Counted from the first letter of the stretch, positions 43,292-53,040 are shown. The stretch: DNA of 64,000 nt from Pseudaminobacter soli (ex Zhang et al. 2022) (GCF_014595955.1 NZ_JABVCF010000005.1:1-64000), one strand, 5' to 3'. Made by a program: numbers and translations. Notes: generated from the sequence alone by a model not told the origin.

Positions 43292-43426
43292 GCGCCGATG
43301 TCGGCCATAGAGGCAAACGGCTGCGCGACGAATTCGCGATCCTGCTGCGCAGCTTCGGCATCACTTGGGTCTTCGTCACGCACGACCAGAACGAAGCACG
43401 CCTGCGTAGGATCGAGGCGCCCTGAA
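43292..43426 (+). pseudogene. Remnant of an ABC-transporter ATPase
   Basis: A plus-strand frame reads GKRLRDEFAILLRSFGITWV, then FVTHDQNEARLRRIEAP and a stop. 'LR.E...L...fgiT.vfVTHDQ.EA' is the D-loop to H-loop region of sugar/polyamine-type ABC ATPases, with the switch histidine still present. Walker motifs and the remainder are absent. It is not linked to any importer subunit nearby. Confidence 0.6.
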
Positions 43427-43849
43427 TCATAGCCTCCGGACGTGGAGATGGGATTGGCTTTGCAGGCCGAGACGATGTTGGCAATCTAGCGGGGATTCTA
43501 TCACTCGCGCCGGCAGCGCAGCGGAAAACTCCAGGGATTCCCTGCCGTTTCAGAGACTTGCCCAGGTCAACTCGCGTGCCTATCCCTGTGAGTGGACGGC
43601 CAATGGATCGCAGTCTATTGTCTTGCGGTGGGCCTTCGTCCTGAAAACCAGGCGGCCTAGTCCCGCTGGCGGCTTTGTCAGTTGAAGACGCTGGTTAGGG
43701 ACGGAGAAACGCATTGAGCAGCCAGGCTGCGCTCTCGGTCTCCCTGACACTGTGCGCTTGCAGGAGAGCCGTTGACGCCTTCACCATCCCCACGCCGGAT
43801 GGTCGCGCTCTGCAACTGATCGGTTTCCCTCGGAAATTTGGAGATCGAG

Positions 43850-46800
43850 ATGGGCATCGTTCGATTTGCTTTGCGATTCCCGTACACCTTCTACGTCCTG
43901 GCGGCTCTGATCGTCTTCCTCGGTGTCTCGGCGATCATGGTGATGCCGATGGACATCTTCCCCCAGATCAACATCCCCGTGGTCTCGGTGATCTGGCAGT
44001 ACACTGGTCTCAGCACGCCTGAAATGGAACAGCGTGTCTCGACCTACAGTCAGTACGCGATCAGCTCCAACGTCACCGGCATCAAGAACATCGAGGCCCA
44101 GACCCTCAACGGTGTCTCCGTCCTCAAGGTCTATTTCCAGCCGGACGTTAACCTCGACCTTGCGATCTCGCAGATCGTTGCGGGCGCGAATTCCATCCGC
44201 GCGCTCATGCCGCCCGGCATCCAGCCTCCGGTAGTCGTCCAGTACAATGCCTCGAGCGTTCCGGTGCTGCAGCTCAGCCTTAGTTCCGACCGCCTCAACG
44301 AACAGCAGCTTTACGACTACGGCATCTACAATCTGCGCCAGCAGCTGGCGCCGGTGCCGGGAGTGACGTTTCCGACTCCCGACGGCGGCAAGTACCGGCA
44401 GATCATGGTCGACATCGACCCAGCCAAGCTCCAGGCCCGCGGCCTCACCCCGGCGGACGTGGTCAATGCCGTCAATGCCCAGAACCTGACCTTGCCGTCC
44501 GGCTTCGCCAAGATCGGCGACACCCAATATACCGTGCGCACCGATGCGATGCCCGCGACGATCGCCGACCTCAACGCTATTCCAATCAAATACACGAACG
44601 GCCAGACCGTACTCCTGAAGGATGTCGGGCAGGTGCACGACGGCTGGGCGGTGCAGCAGAACATCGTGCGCGACAATGGCCGCCGATCGGTCCTGCTGAG
44701 CGTCATCAAGAACGGCAACGCCTCGACGCTGGCCGTGGTCAACGGGGTGCGCAACGCCTTGCAGATCGCGCGCGTGGCCGCACCGCCCGGTCTTCGGATC
44801 GACGAACTGTTCGATCAGTCGAAGCTCGTCACCGCTTCGATTGCGAGCGTGGTGCGCGAGGGAGCGATCGCCGCAGGACTCACCGGCCTGATGATCCTGC
44901 TGTTTCTAGGCTCATGGCGGTCGACGCTGATCGTGCTGATCTCGATCCCGCTCTCCATCCTGACATCGATCGTCGTCCTCTACTTTCTCGGCCACACGCT
45001 CAACACCATGACGCTGGGGGGAATGGCGCTCGCAGTCGGCATATTGGTCGACGATTCCACGGTGACGATCGAGAACACGCATCGGCTCAGGGGTGAGGGC
45101 ATGAGCCTGCCCTCGGCGACGCTGCACGGCTCGGCGGGCATCGCGGTCCCGACCCTTGTCTCGACGCTGGCGATCAGCTGCGTGTTCACGTCGGTGGTGT
45201 TTTTGGAAGGCCCGGCGAAGTTCCTGTTCACGCCGCTGGGTCTGGCGGTCGTGTTTGCGATGCTGGCTTCCTACGTGCTGTCGCGAACTTTGACGCCCAT
45301 TGTGATCGGACTGCTGCTCAGGAGCGAGCACCACGACGACGCAGACGGCTCGGGCAGTTGGTTCGAGCACTGGCACCGCGGGTTCGATCGAGGCTTCGAG
45401 CGCTTTCGCCAGGGTTACGTGCGAACGCTCACGATGCTGCTGAAGCGGCGGTTCATCGTTCCGATCATCGCTGTCCTGATCCTCGCCTTGGGCGGCGTGA
45501 TGTTCACCTTGGTCGGCCGCGACTTCTTTCCCGTCATAGATGGCGGCCAGATCAAGCTGCATGTACGAGCGCCGGCGGCCACCCGCATCGAAGCCACCGA
45601 GCGCATCTTCCAGCAGGTCGAGGACAAGATCGGCGAGGTCATTCCGGCTCATGATCGCGATCTCATCGTCGACGACATCGGCGTGCCGCAACGCGTCTAC
45701 AATCTTGCATTCACCGACGGCTCGACCATCAACGTCAACGACGGCGTGATCCTGGTCTCGCTGAAGGAGGGCCACGCCCCGACGTCAGAATATGTGCGCC
45801 GCTTGCGGGCGGCGCTTCCGGCCGCATTCCCGGCCGTCACATTCTATTTCCAGGCTGCGGACATGACGACCCAAATCCTCAATTTCGGGATCCCGGCCCA
45901 GATCGACGTCCGCGTTATCGGCCGCGACCGCGCCACCAACGTTCGAGTCGCTGAGGAACTGCGACGGCGCATGGCGGGCATACGCGGCCTGAGCGACGTC
46001 CATGTCCAGCAGGAGCTCTATTCCCCCGCCTTCCTGGCCAGGATCGACCGGGCGCGGGCACTGCAACTCGGTCTCAACGCGCAGACGATCGCCAGCGACC
46101 TCAACATCAGCCTTAGTTCGTCGGAGCAGGTGGCGCCGAATTTCTGGACCGATCCGGCCGCGGGCATCCCCTACTACATTGCGGTACAGACGCCGCAGCA
46201 CCTGGTGAGTTCGCTCGATGATCTCCGCAATACGCCGGTGACGGCCAGCACAGCCGCCGGCACGCCGATCCCGGGGCTCTTGAGCAATGTGGCAACCCTG
46301 CAGCGCGAGAGTGTCCCGACGAACCTCAACCAGACGAACGTTCAGCCGGTCTACGACATCTATGCCAGCGCGCAGGGCAGGGACCTCGGCGCGCTGTCCA
46401 GCGATATCGGCAAAGTCGTCGCCGAACTGCAGCCGAAGCTCAAGCCCGGCAATACGATCCAGGTCCTGGGGCAGATCCAGAGCATGAATACTTCCTTCCG
46501 GAACCTGGGGATCGGCCTCCTGTTCGCGGCCGTGTTCGTCTATCTGCTCATGGTCGTCAATTATCAGAACTTCGGCGACCCGTTCGTGGTGATCCTGGCA
46601 CTGCCGGCGACGTTTTGTGGCATCCTCACGATGCTGTTCGTCACCGGCACGACGTTGAGCGTTCCGTCCTTGATGGGGGCGATCATGGCGGTCGGGGTGG
46701 CCTCGGCCAACTCCATTCTGCTTGTCACGTTCGCGCGCGAGCAGCAACTGGCCGGCAGACCCGCATCCCGGGCAGCTATCGACGCGGGTTACACGCGAAT

Positions 46801-47029
46801 CCGGCCGGTGCTGATGACAGCGGCGGCGATGATCGTCGGCATGATCCCGATGGCGATCGGCGGCCCCGGCGAGGAGCAGAATGCGGCTCTGGCGCGCGCG
46901 GTGATCGGGGGGCTGCTCTTCGCCACCCCTACGACACTGCTCATCGTGCCCTATCTGTTCGCCGTGCTGCGCAAGCGCAATGATGGCGTCACGTCATACG
47001 GCGTCTTCAAGGAACTCCCCGATGAATGA
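43850..47029 (+). CDS. RND-family efflux pump, inner-membrane subunit
   Basis: A 1059-residue transporter with the two-repeat RND plan: first helix LRFPYTFYVLAALIVFLGVS, large periplasmic loops at about residues 40-335 and 560-860, and two membrane bundles. GGMALAVGILVDDSTVTIEN has the paired aspartates of the proton relay in helix 4. It belongs to the heavy group of hydrophobe/amphiphile exporters and expels toxic compounds using the proton gradient. GGAG upstream of ATG 43850 supports that start over an in-frame TTG 12 bases earlier. Its gene precedes that of the adaptor and overlaps it (ATGAATGA); no outer-membrane factor gene follows. Confidence 0.9.
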   Translation: MGIVRFALRFPYTFYVLAALIVFLGVSAIMVMPMDIFPQINIPVVSVIWQYTGLSTPEMEQRVSTYSQYAISSNVTGIKNIEAQTLNGVSVLKVYFQPDVNLDLAISQIVAGANSIRALMPPGIQPPVVVQYNASSVPVLQLSLSSDRLNEQQLYDYGIYNLRQQLAPVPGVTFPTPDGGKYRQIMVDIDPAKLQARGLTPADVVNAVNAQNLTLPSGFAKIGDTQYTVRTDAMPATIADLNAIPIKYTNGQTVLLKDVGQVHDGWAVQQNIVRDNGRRSVLLSVIKNGNASTLAVVNGVRNALQIARVAAPPGLRIDELFDQSKLVTASIASVVREGAIAAGLTGLMILLFLGSWRSTLIVLISIPLSILTSIVVLYFLGHTLNTMTLGGMALAVGILVDDSTVTIENTHRLRGEGMSLPSATLHGSAGIAVPTLVSTLAISCVFTSVVFLEGPAKFLFTPLGLAVVFAMLASYVLSRTLTPIVIGLLLRSEHHDDADGSGSWFEHWHRGFDRGFERFRQGYVRTLTMLLKRRFIVPIIAVLILALGGVMFTLVGRDFFPVIDGGQIKLHVRAPAATRIEATERIFQQVEDKIGEVIPAHDRDLIVDDIGVPQRVYNLAFTDGSTINVNDGVILVSLKEGHAPTSEYVRRLRAALPAAFPAVTFYFQAADMTTQILNFGIPAQIDVRVIGRDRATNVRVAEELRRRMAGIRGLSDVHVQQELYSPAFLARIDRARALQLGLNAQTIASDLNISLSSSEQVAPNFWTDPAAGIPYYIAVQTPQHLVSSLDDLRNTPVTASTAAGTPIPGLLSNVATLQRESVPTNLNQTNVQPVYDIYASAQGRDLGALSSDIGKVVAELQPKLKPGNTIQVLGQIQSMNTSFRNLGIGLLFAAVFVYLLMVVNYQNFGDPFVVILALPATFCGILTMLFVTGTTLSVPSLMGAIMAVGVASANSILLVTFAREQQLAGRPASRAAIDAGYTRIRPVLMTAAAMIVGMIPMAIGGPGEEQNAALARAVIGGLLFATPTTLLIVPYLFAVLRKRNDGVTSYGVFKELPDE

Positions 47030-48317
47030 CGTGCGTGCCCACCGGGACGATGTTCCCATCCGCGATCTTCAGGACGATCGACCCGCCGACCCGAATGCGG
47101 AGTTCGTGACGGCATCGCGCCCGAAGGCGCGCCGTCGCTGGGGCGGACGCCTGCTGGCGCTTGTTGCGCTCCTGCTGCTCGCGGGCGCGATCGCCTTTGG
47201 CGCATGGCGCTACTATCAGCGGGAGCAGCAGGTGACGGCAACGGCGGAGCAGCAACGCGGTCTGGTACCGAGCGTCCGCGTCGCGACGGTAGAAGCTAAT
47301 CCAGGCATTGTTTCGGTCAGCTTGCCGGGAACGACAGCCGCCTTCGCAACGACAGGGATTTATGCCCGGGCGAGCGGCTATATCGCAAAGCGCAATGTCG
47401 ACATCGGCGATCGCGTCAAGGCCGGAGATCTGCTTGCGGAGCTATCCGTCCCCGAGTTGGACGACCAGATCTCGCAGAACGAGGCGCTGCTCAATCAGCT
47501 CAACGCGGCTCTCGAGCAGGTCCAGGCCAACCGGGATCTCGCCCAGGTGACCTGGAATCGCGACCAGCCTTTGGTCGAAAAGGGCTGGTTGACCCAGCAG
47601 CAGGGGACGATCGACTCCCAGAACCTCAAGTCGCAGGAGGCCGCGGTCGGCGTCGCAAAGGCCAATGTCGCGGCGCAAGAGAACCAACTCAGGGTGCTCC
47701 GCCAAAATCGAGAATATGCCCGCGTGGTTGCGCCGTTCGACGGCGTTGTCACCCAGCGCAATGTCGACGTCGGCAGCTTCGTGCAGGGCAATACCACCAG
47801 CGGCACGTTCCTGTTCGAGGTCATGCAGAATGCGATCATCCGGGTCTTTGTTTTCGTGCCCCAGGATGCGGCCTTCGGCGTGGCCCCGGGCATTGACGCA
47901 AGTGTGCACGTACCCGAGCTTCCGGACCGCGACTTCTCAGGCAAGGTTACCCGGATCAGCGATGCGCTTCAGAGCGGGACGCGCACGCTGCTCACCGAGA
48001 TCGATCTTCCCAACCCGGACGGAGCGCTTCCTCCGGGAGTCTACTGCGTGATCGAGCTCAAGGTGCCGCGGAAGGCACCGACATTCCTGGTGCCGGCCGA
48101 GGCCATCATCTTCAACAGCAACGGCCTGCAGGTCGCGGTCGTCAGTGATGGAAAGGCGGAGTTCCGCAAGGTGCGCGAGACCCGCGACTATGGCACGCGC
48201 GTGGAAGTGGATAGCGGGGTCAAGGCTGGCGAACAGGTGATCCTCAATCCGCCCGTGACGCTCGTCGACGGAGGCAAGGTGCAACTGCGCACCGACACGC
48301 CTGCGCAGAAAGGCTGA
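47022..48317 (+). CDS. RND efflux periplasmic adaptor (HlyD/AcrA-type membrane-fusion protein)
   Basis: A 431-residue protein. A cytoplasmic basic stretch is followed by a membrane anchor (LLALVALLLLAGAIAFGAWR, about residues 43-62). Then come a lipoyl half (IYARASGYIAKRNVDIGDRV), an alpha-hairpin (EALLNQLNAALEQVQANRDL) and the second lipoyl half VVAPFDGVVTQRNVDVGSFV, then beta-barrel domains. It links the RND pump to an outer-membrane channel, which must be encoded elsewhere. ATG 47022 overlaps the pump stop. Confidence 0.9.
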   Translation: MNDVRAHRDDVPIRDLQDDRPADPNAEFVTASRPKARRRWGGRLLALVALLLLAGAIAFGAWRYYQREQQVTATAEQQRGLVPSVRVATVEANPGIVSVSLPGTTAAFATTGIYARASGYIAKRNVDIGDRVKAGDLLAELSVPELDDQISQNEALLNQLNAALEQVQANRDLAQVTWNRDQPLVEKGWLTQQQGTIDSQNLKSQEAAVGVAKANVAAQENQLRVLRQNREYARVVAPFDGVVTQRNVDVGSFVQGNTTSGTFLFEVMQNAIIRVFVFVPQDAAFGVAPGIDASVHVPELPDRDFSGKVTRISDALQSGTRTLLTEIDLPNPDGALPPGVYCVIELKVPRKAPTFLVPAEAIIFNSNGLQVAVVSDGKAEFRKVRETRDYGTRVEVDSGVKAGEQVILNPPVTLVDGGKVQLRTDTPAQKG

Positions 48318-48612
48318 GTCTTGCACACGCTCAGATCCGCGACCGCGATTTCCTTACGATCCGAAGACGCACCTCAGAAGGAGCGGTGGAAGCATGGGGC
48401 GCGCACTCGGGCTAGTCTTGAGGCCGCTCGACGTGGCTCTCTGCGGACATTGGGATGACGCTGAGGCCCAGCCGAGTAAACAGGGTTGTCGTGCACGCGG
48501 GAGTCCGCCGGAAATGACATGGATCAAGCGCGGGGATGTATTCGGTGCAATAGTGTTCCCTGGCGGGGGCGTCCAGGACTGGCAGGTTTCACCTTGCTAC
48601 TGGAGATCCATC

Positions 48613-48975
48613 ATGGCAACGCATTACTCGAACCTCACACGCGCCGGCGTTATGGCGCTTGGCGTGCTCGCGGCATTTGCAGGCAGCGGAACTGCTGCAC
48701 CACTGAGTGGTCCCCCCGACGGCCAAGCTTCAAATCCCCTGCTTGCGTCAGACGGGCAGGCGGTCGTCATCCAGGTACAAAATCAGCAGGGAGGTCCTTA
48801 TCAGGGCGGTCCATATAGGGTCTATCGCGGTGGCGGTATCAATGGAACGTACGGCCTGAGACCACCCTCAGGCCAGGCCCGACGCCATGCAGTTGGTAGG
48901 GCAATGCCGCGCCGCCTGTGCTGGATGGGCGGACATGACGACGGCACTGGACGCGGCATGTACATGCCTTGCTGA
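48613..48975 (+). CDS. Small exported protein, unknown function
   Basis: A 120-residue protein with a signal peptide (AGVMALGVLAAFAGSGTAAP). The mature part has a Gly/Tyr-rich stretch (GGPYQGGPYRVYRGGGINGT), then a basic tail ending CWMGGHDDGTGRGMYMPC with two cysteines. The end may be a short metal- or disulfide-bearing hairpin. I do not recognise the family. ATG 48613 follows CTGGAGATCC. It lies between the efflux operon and the epoxide hydrolase gene and could be independent. Confidence 0.5.
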   Translation: MATHYSNLTRAGVMALGVLAAFAGSGTAAPLSGPPDGQASNPLLASDGQAVVIQVQNQQGGPYQGGPYRVYRGGGINGTYGLRPPSGQARRHAVGRAMPRRLCWMGGHDDGTGRGMYMPC

Positions 48976-49299
48976 CCAAACGGCTTACTTGCTGACCCAT
49001 ACGCCCCGGCCTCTGCTCTGACGGGAGCGGTGTGTCGCACCAAACCCGCGCCAGAAGCCGCTTTCCTGGGTCGGCTCCCGCCGGTTCGAATATGCCCGGC
49101 CGCTGCATTGAAAACGGCCGCAGACATGGTGCGGGCAGGGTCAGGAATGCTGGCGGCAATACCGCCTGACTGAGCTTCGAAGTGCAGGAACCGCTCGAAA
49201 CTTGAGCCGACGGCGCTTGAAACCGTAGCTCCGCGCGAGTTCCATCCATTCAGAATTATGCTTGCGAGAGAGGGAGATGCGCCAGGAAAGGAGTGCATA
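48976..49299. other. Intergenic region before the epoxide hydrolase gene
   Basis: About 320 bases; nothing recognisable except the ribosome-binding site GGAAAGGAG before ATG 49300. Minus-strand frames crossing it are shadows of the neighbouring genes. Confidence 0.5.
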
Positions 49300-50589
49300 A
49301 TGACCTCCATCTCCCTTTCACCCACGCGGCGCGAAGTGCTTGCCGCAGCCGCCGGTGCCGGAGCCGGAGCCGCCAGTCTGATGGTCGCCGGTACGGCATC
49401 CTCCGCAACCGCGGCAAGTTCGATCCGGCCATTCACCATAAGCTTTCCAGAAGAGGACCTCATCGATCTTCGCCGCCGCGTCGCCGCCACCCGCTGGCCC
49501 GACCGGGAAACAGTGAAGGACGCATCCCAAGGCGTACAACTCGCTACGATGCAGCAGCTTGCGAGCTATTGGCTATCGGATCACGACTGGCGCAAGGCCG
49601 AGGCGAGACTGAACGCGCTTCCGCAGTTCATGACCGAAATCGACGGCCTGCCCATCCATTTCATCCACGTCCGGTCGGGGCAGGAAAACGCTCTGCCGGT
49701 CATCGTCACGCATGGGTGGCCTGGCTCGGTTCTCGAGCAATTGAAGATCGTCGAGTCGCTGACCAATCCGACCGCTCACGGCGCCAGCGCCTCGGACGCG
49801 TTCCATCTGGTGATCCCGTCCCTGCCGGGCTACGGGTTCTCGGGCAAGCCGACCGCGACCGGCTGGGACCCTCAACACGTCGCACGCGCCTGGGCCGAGT
49901 TGATGAGACGCCTCGGCTACTCGCGCTATGTCGCGCAAGGCGGCGACTGGGGGAATGCGGTCACCGAGCAGATGGCCCTGCAGGCGCCTCCGGGACTGGT
50001 GGGCATCCACACCAACATGCCGGCGACGATCCCGGCCGATATCGCCAAGGCGCTTCAATTCGGCGAGCCGCCGCCCTCGGGCCTGTCCCCTGACGAGCGG
50101 CATGCCTGGGACCAGTTGGATTTCTTCTACAAGCACGGCCTGGGCTACGCCAGCGAGATGGCGAACCGGCCACAGACGCTCTACGCGATCACGGATTCAC
50201 CCGTCGGCTTGGCCGCCTGGATGCTCGACCACGACGCGCGCAGCCAGGAGATGATCGCCCGCGTCTTCGATGGGCAGCCCGAGGGACTGTCGCGCGACGA
50301 CATCCTGGACAACGTCACCCTCTACTGGCTGACGAACACGGCCCTCTCCTCGGCCCGCCTGTACTGGGAAAGCAAGCTGGCCTTCTTCGCGCCCAAGGGG
50401 GTGAAGCTCCCAACTGCCGTTAGCGTCTTCCCGGACGAGATCTACGCCGCTCCGAAAAGCTGGACGGAGCGCGCCTACCCCAACCTCATCCACTACAACA
50501 GGCTCCCCAAAGGCGGGCATTTCGCGGCCTGGGAGCAACCGCAGTTGTTCGTGGAGGAGGTCCGGACGGCCTTCCGCCCGTTGCACTGA
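49300..50589 (+). CDS. Exported epoxide hydrolase (EHN-domain alpha/beta hydrolase)
   Basis: A 429-residue protein with a Tat-type leader ([20 protein letters not shown]). Then comes the N-terminal epoxide hydrolase domain ([30 protein letters not shown]) and an alpha/beta hydrolase core. Catalytic features are visible: oxyanion segment [13 protein letters not shown], nucleophile Asp216 in [13 protein letters not shown], and histidine in [16 protein letters not shown]. The family opens epoxides or related esters. It is followed by two further exported enzyme genes, so they may share a periplasmic detoxification role. ATG 49300 is behind AAAGGAG. Confidence 0.85.
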   Translation: MTSISLSPTRREVLAAAAGAGAGAASLMVAGTASSATAASSIRPFTISFPEEDLIDLRRRVAATRWPDRETVKDASQGVQLATMQQLASYWLSDHDWRKAEARLNALPQFMTEIDGLPIHFIHVRSGQENALPVIVTHGWPGSVLEQLKIVESLTNPTAHGASASDAFHLVIPSLPGYGFSGKPTATGWDPQHVARAWAELMRRLGYSRYVAQGGDWGNAVTEQMALQAPPGLVGIHTNMPATIPADIAKALQFGEPPPSGLSPDERHAWDQLDFFYKHGLGYASEMANRPQTLYAITDSPVGLAAWMLDHDARSQEMIARVFDGQPEGLSRDDILDNVTLYWLTNTALSSARLYWESKLAFFAPKGVKLPTAVSVFPDEIYAAPKSWTERAYPNLIHYNRLPKGGHFAAWEQPQLFVEEVRTAFRPLH

Positions 50590-50665
50590 GCGATCCGCAA
50601 CTGGGGAGCTCAACCGCCGGGCTTCCGCACAGGCGCAGCACCTCGTTAGCAGAAGGGGTTTCTCG

Positions 50666-51784
50666 ATGGACTTGAACAACGTCCTTCTCGCCGTGACGCT
50701 CGCTGCGGCGGTCAGCGCTCCGATCCCGGGCCACGCGGCCGGGACCGAGGCTCCGCAGCCGCCGCCGGCCACATGGCTACGAGTGCCGTTCCTGCACGGG
50801 CTGTTCGGCGGCCCGGCTGACAGCCAGTCAGAACTGACTTCCCTCGATCGTGCCAACGCGTGGATCAACTCGCCGCCCCTGACCGCATCCGATCTGCGCG
50901 GCAAGGTCGTGCTGGTCGATTTCTGGACTCTGACCTGCGTCAACTGGCGCCGAACGCTCCCTTACGTCCGGGCGTGGGCTGACAAGTATAGGGACAAGGG
51001 GCTGGTGGTCATCGGCGTGCATTCGCCGGAATTCGAGTTCGAGAAGAACGTCGACAATGTCCGCACCGCCGTGAAGGAGATGGGGATTGATTATCCGGTC
51101 GCCGTCGACAGCGACCAGCTCGTATGGAACGGCTTCGACAACGAAGCCTGGCCGGCGCTCTACTTCATCGATGCCGAAGGCCGTCTGCGGCATAGCTACC
51201 TCGGCGAGGGCGCGTACGAGCAATCCGAGATGGTCATCCAGGCTTTGCTGAAGGAGGCCGGGGCCGATGGCTTCGACCGGGCTCCGGTGATGGTGGATCC
51301 GGAGGGGCCGGAAGTAGCCGCCGACTGGCGCGACCTGATGTCCCCGGAAAGCTATGTAGGCTACGCGAAAGCCGAGAATTTCGCCTCGGCCGGCGGAACG
51401 ATCACGGACAAGCCGGCCATCTACGACCTGCCTTCACACCTGCGGCTGAACGGCTGGGGCCTGTCGGGTGACTGGACGGTGAGGAAGGACGCCGGCCGGC
51501 TGAACAAGCCAGACGGGACGATCGCCTACCGCTTCCACGCCCGCGATCTCAATCTGGTCATGGGCCCGGCAGCGTCAGGAGCCCCCGTGCGATACCGCGT
51601 GCTGATCGACGGGAAGCCGCCAGGTCCGGCGCACGGAACGGACGTCGACGAACGCGGCGTCGGCTCTGCAGGCGAGCAGCGCCTTTATCAGTTGGTCCGT
51701 CAGCCGTTGCCCATCGGCGACCGCGACTTCGAGATCGAGTTTCTCGACCCTGGCGTGGAGGTATTCGCCTTCACTTTTGGCTGA
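50666..51784 (+). CDS. Exported thioredoxin-fold protein (DipZ C-terminal family)
   Basis: A 372-residue exported protein with a signal peptide (LLAVTLAAAVSAPIPGHAAG). A redoxin domain starts at LRGKVVLVDFWTLTCVNWRR, with the redox site CVNW at residues 91-94: the second cysteine of CxxC is a tryptophan. VVIGVHSPEFEFEKNVDNVR and WPALYFIDAEGRLRHSYLGE complete it. The last 150 residues form a carbohydrate-binding-like beta domain (FASAGGTITDKPAIYDLPSH to EIEFLDPGVEVFAFTFG), as in DipZ C-termini. As I recall, relatives with CINW are common in rhizobia, so the lost cysteine may be a family trait. It lies 76 bases after the epoxide hydrolase gene. Confidence 0.75.
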   Translation: MDLNNVLLAVTLAAAVSAPIPGHAAGTEAPQPPPATWLRVPFLHGLFGGPADSQSELTSLDRANAWINSPPLTASDLRGKVVLVDFWTLTCVNWRRTLPYVRAWADKYRDKGLVVIGVHSPEFEFEKNVDNVRTAVKEMGIDYPVAVDSDQLVWNGFDNEAWPALYFIDAEGRLRHSYLGEGAYEQSEMVIQALLKEAGADGFDRAPVMVDPEGPEVAADWRDLMSPESYVGYAKAENFASAGGTITDKPAIYDLPSHLRLNGWGLSGDWTVRKDAGRLNKPDGTIAYRFHARDLNLVMGPAASGAPVRYRVLIDGKPPGPAHGTDVDERGVGSAGEQRLYQLVRQPLPIGDRDFEIEFLDPGVEVFAFTFG

Positions 51785-51821
51785 GTCACGAGTCCGCAGA
51801 GGTTGGGAGGACAGCAAAATG

Positions 51822-52075
51822 GACACGTCGCAGACTGCCTAAGTGATCGACCGCCGCCGGCGCCGCTTCTTCGGTGATGCTGCAGCGACAATCGCGGCCG
51901 TACAGCTTGCGAGAATAGCATCCGCCAATGCCCAAGCGGCCCCTGGACAGCCGACGCAGCCGGCTACGGCCGGTTCCGGTGCGTCATTTGGGCCGCTGAA
52001 GCAGGTGAACGCCGGCGTGCTCAATGTCGGTTATGCCGAGGCAGGCCCCGTCGATGGCCCAGCCGCTCGATGTAT
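51822..52075 (+). pseudogene. Truncated alpha/beta hydrolase gene (N-terminus only)
   Basis: ATG 51822 (behind GGGAGGACAGC) opens seven codons, then an in-frame TAA; the following GTG 51843 starts VIDRRRRRFFGDAAATIAAV, a Tat-type leader, and SFGPLKQVNAGVLNVGYAEA GPVDGPA. The latter is the first strand region of alpha/beta hydrolases of this exported type, which normally go on to the HGWP oxyanion motif. Here homology ends near 52068, just where the LysR gene ends on the other strand. The gene has therefore lost about 280 residues. Confidence 0.65.
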
Positions 52076-52942
52076 TCAAGGAGACACCACCTGCGCCATT
52101 GCGGCAAACGCGGCCACGGCACCCAGGCTCCGAGCTTCCGGCCGGGCGACGAGATATTCTCCTGCCGTAGTCCGGACATCGGAGATGGGGACGGCACGCA
52201 GTCGCGGATCGCGTCCCAATTCCTGATCGAGCACGATCCCGATGCCGATCCTTGCCGCCACGGCCTCCTTGACGGCCTCCCGGCTGCCGAGAACCAGATG
52301 CGGTGGTACTTCGATTGCATGGCTCGCCAGAGCCGTCTCGAACAGTTGACGTGTCATCGAACCGGCCTCGCGTGTCACGAGGTGCTGGCCGAGAAGCTCG
52401 TGAGCGTTGATGTGACTGCGGTCCCACCATGGGTGTCCGTCGTGCACGAGGATTTGCACCTGCTGGCAGACAAGCAGATCGCAGGCGAAATCCGGGTGTG
52501 GCGTCGGCATGGTCACGATGGCGACGTCGACACGATTTTGCGCGACGAGGTCCAGCAGGCTGCTGGAGTTTTCCAGCCGCACGTCGAGCCGCACACCCGG
52601 ATGGGCCGCGGTAAACCGCTCCAGGATGGGCATGGCCACGTAGGGCGCACATAGCCCGATCGCCAGGTGGCCGACAGTCAAGCTGCGCGCCCCGTCCACC
52701 CGCGCCGCAATGTCGTCCAGCATGAGGATGACCTGCCTGACCTGCGGTAGCAGGTCGAGCGCATCGGGCGTCAGTTCCACCCCGCCGGCCGTGCGAACGA
52801 AAAGCCTGGTCCCGACCGCGTCCTCCAGCGATTTCACGTGCTGAGTGATGGCCGGCTGGCTCACCCCCAGCGCCTGCGCGGCGGCAGAGAAGGTCCGATG
52901 GCTGGCGACGGCATGGAAGGCGCGGAGTTGGGCGAGGTTCAT
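52076..52942 (-). CDS. LysR-family transcriptional regulator (likely of the aminophosphonate uptake genes)
   Basis: A 288-residue regulator. The winged helix (MNLAQLRAFHAVASHRTFSA AAQALGVSQPAITQHVKSLE) is at residues 1-40, followed by the effector-binding domain (VGHLAIGLCAPYVAMPILER; LVTREAGSMTRQLFETALAS). It is divergent from the ABC importer genes that start at 53041, the usual arrangement of a LysR regulator and its target. Similar regulators are found beside 2-aminoethylphosphonate genes. ATG 52942 was chosen because MNLAQLRAFHAVA is the typical beginning. Confidence 0.8.
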   Translation of the reverse strand: MNLAQLRAFHAVASHRTFSAAAQALGVSQPAITQHVKSLEDAVGTRLFVRTAGGVELTPDALDLLPQVRQVILMLDDIAARVDGARSLTVGHLAIGLCAPYVAMPILERFTAAHPGVRLDVRLENSSSLLDLVAQNRVDVAIVTMPTPHPDFACDLLVCQQVQILVHDGHPWWDRSHINAHELLGQHLVTREAGSMTRQLFETALASHAIEVPPHLVLGSREAVKEAVAARIGIGIVLDQELGRDPRLRAVPISDVRTTAGEYLVARPEARSLGAVAAFAAMAQVVSP

Positions 52943-52961
52943 GGCGATGTTCCGCAACGGC

Positions 52962-53007
52962 ATAAGTTCACGTTCATACGGGCGTCACACGCTTTAGCGA
53001 AACTTAT
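52962..53007. promoter_or_regulatory. Inverted-repeat operator candidate in the LysR/importer gap
   Basis: ATAAGTT (52962-52968) and AACTTAT (53001-53007) form a perfect dyad 32 bases apart, in the 98-base gap between the divergent genes. Spacing and place would fit a LysR regulatory region, but the arms are AT-rich and short, so this is weak. Confidence 0.35.
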
Positions 53008-53040
53008 AGCATCGAAGTTCCCGCAGGCTCGGAGTTTTTC

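Larger units (their letters stand above)
43137..43849. other. Gene-poor region between the TRAP operon and the RND pump
   Basis: About 700 bases. At the left lies a hairpin (43155-43180) after the last dehydrogenase gene; then an ABC ATPase remnant (43292-43426). The part 43430-43800 has no recognisable gene. The pump start is preceded by GGAGATCGAG. Confidence 0.5.
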
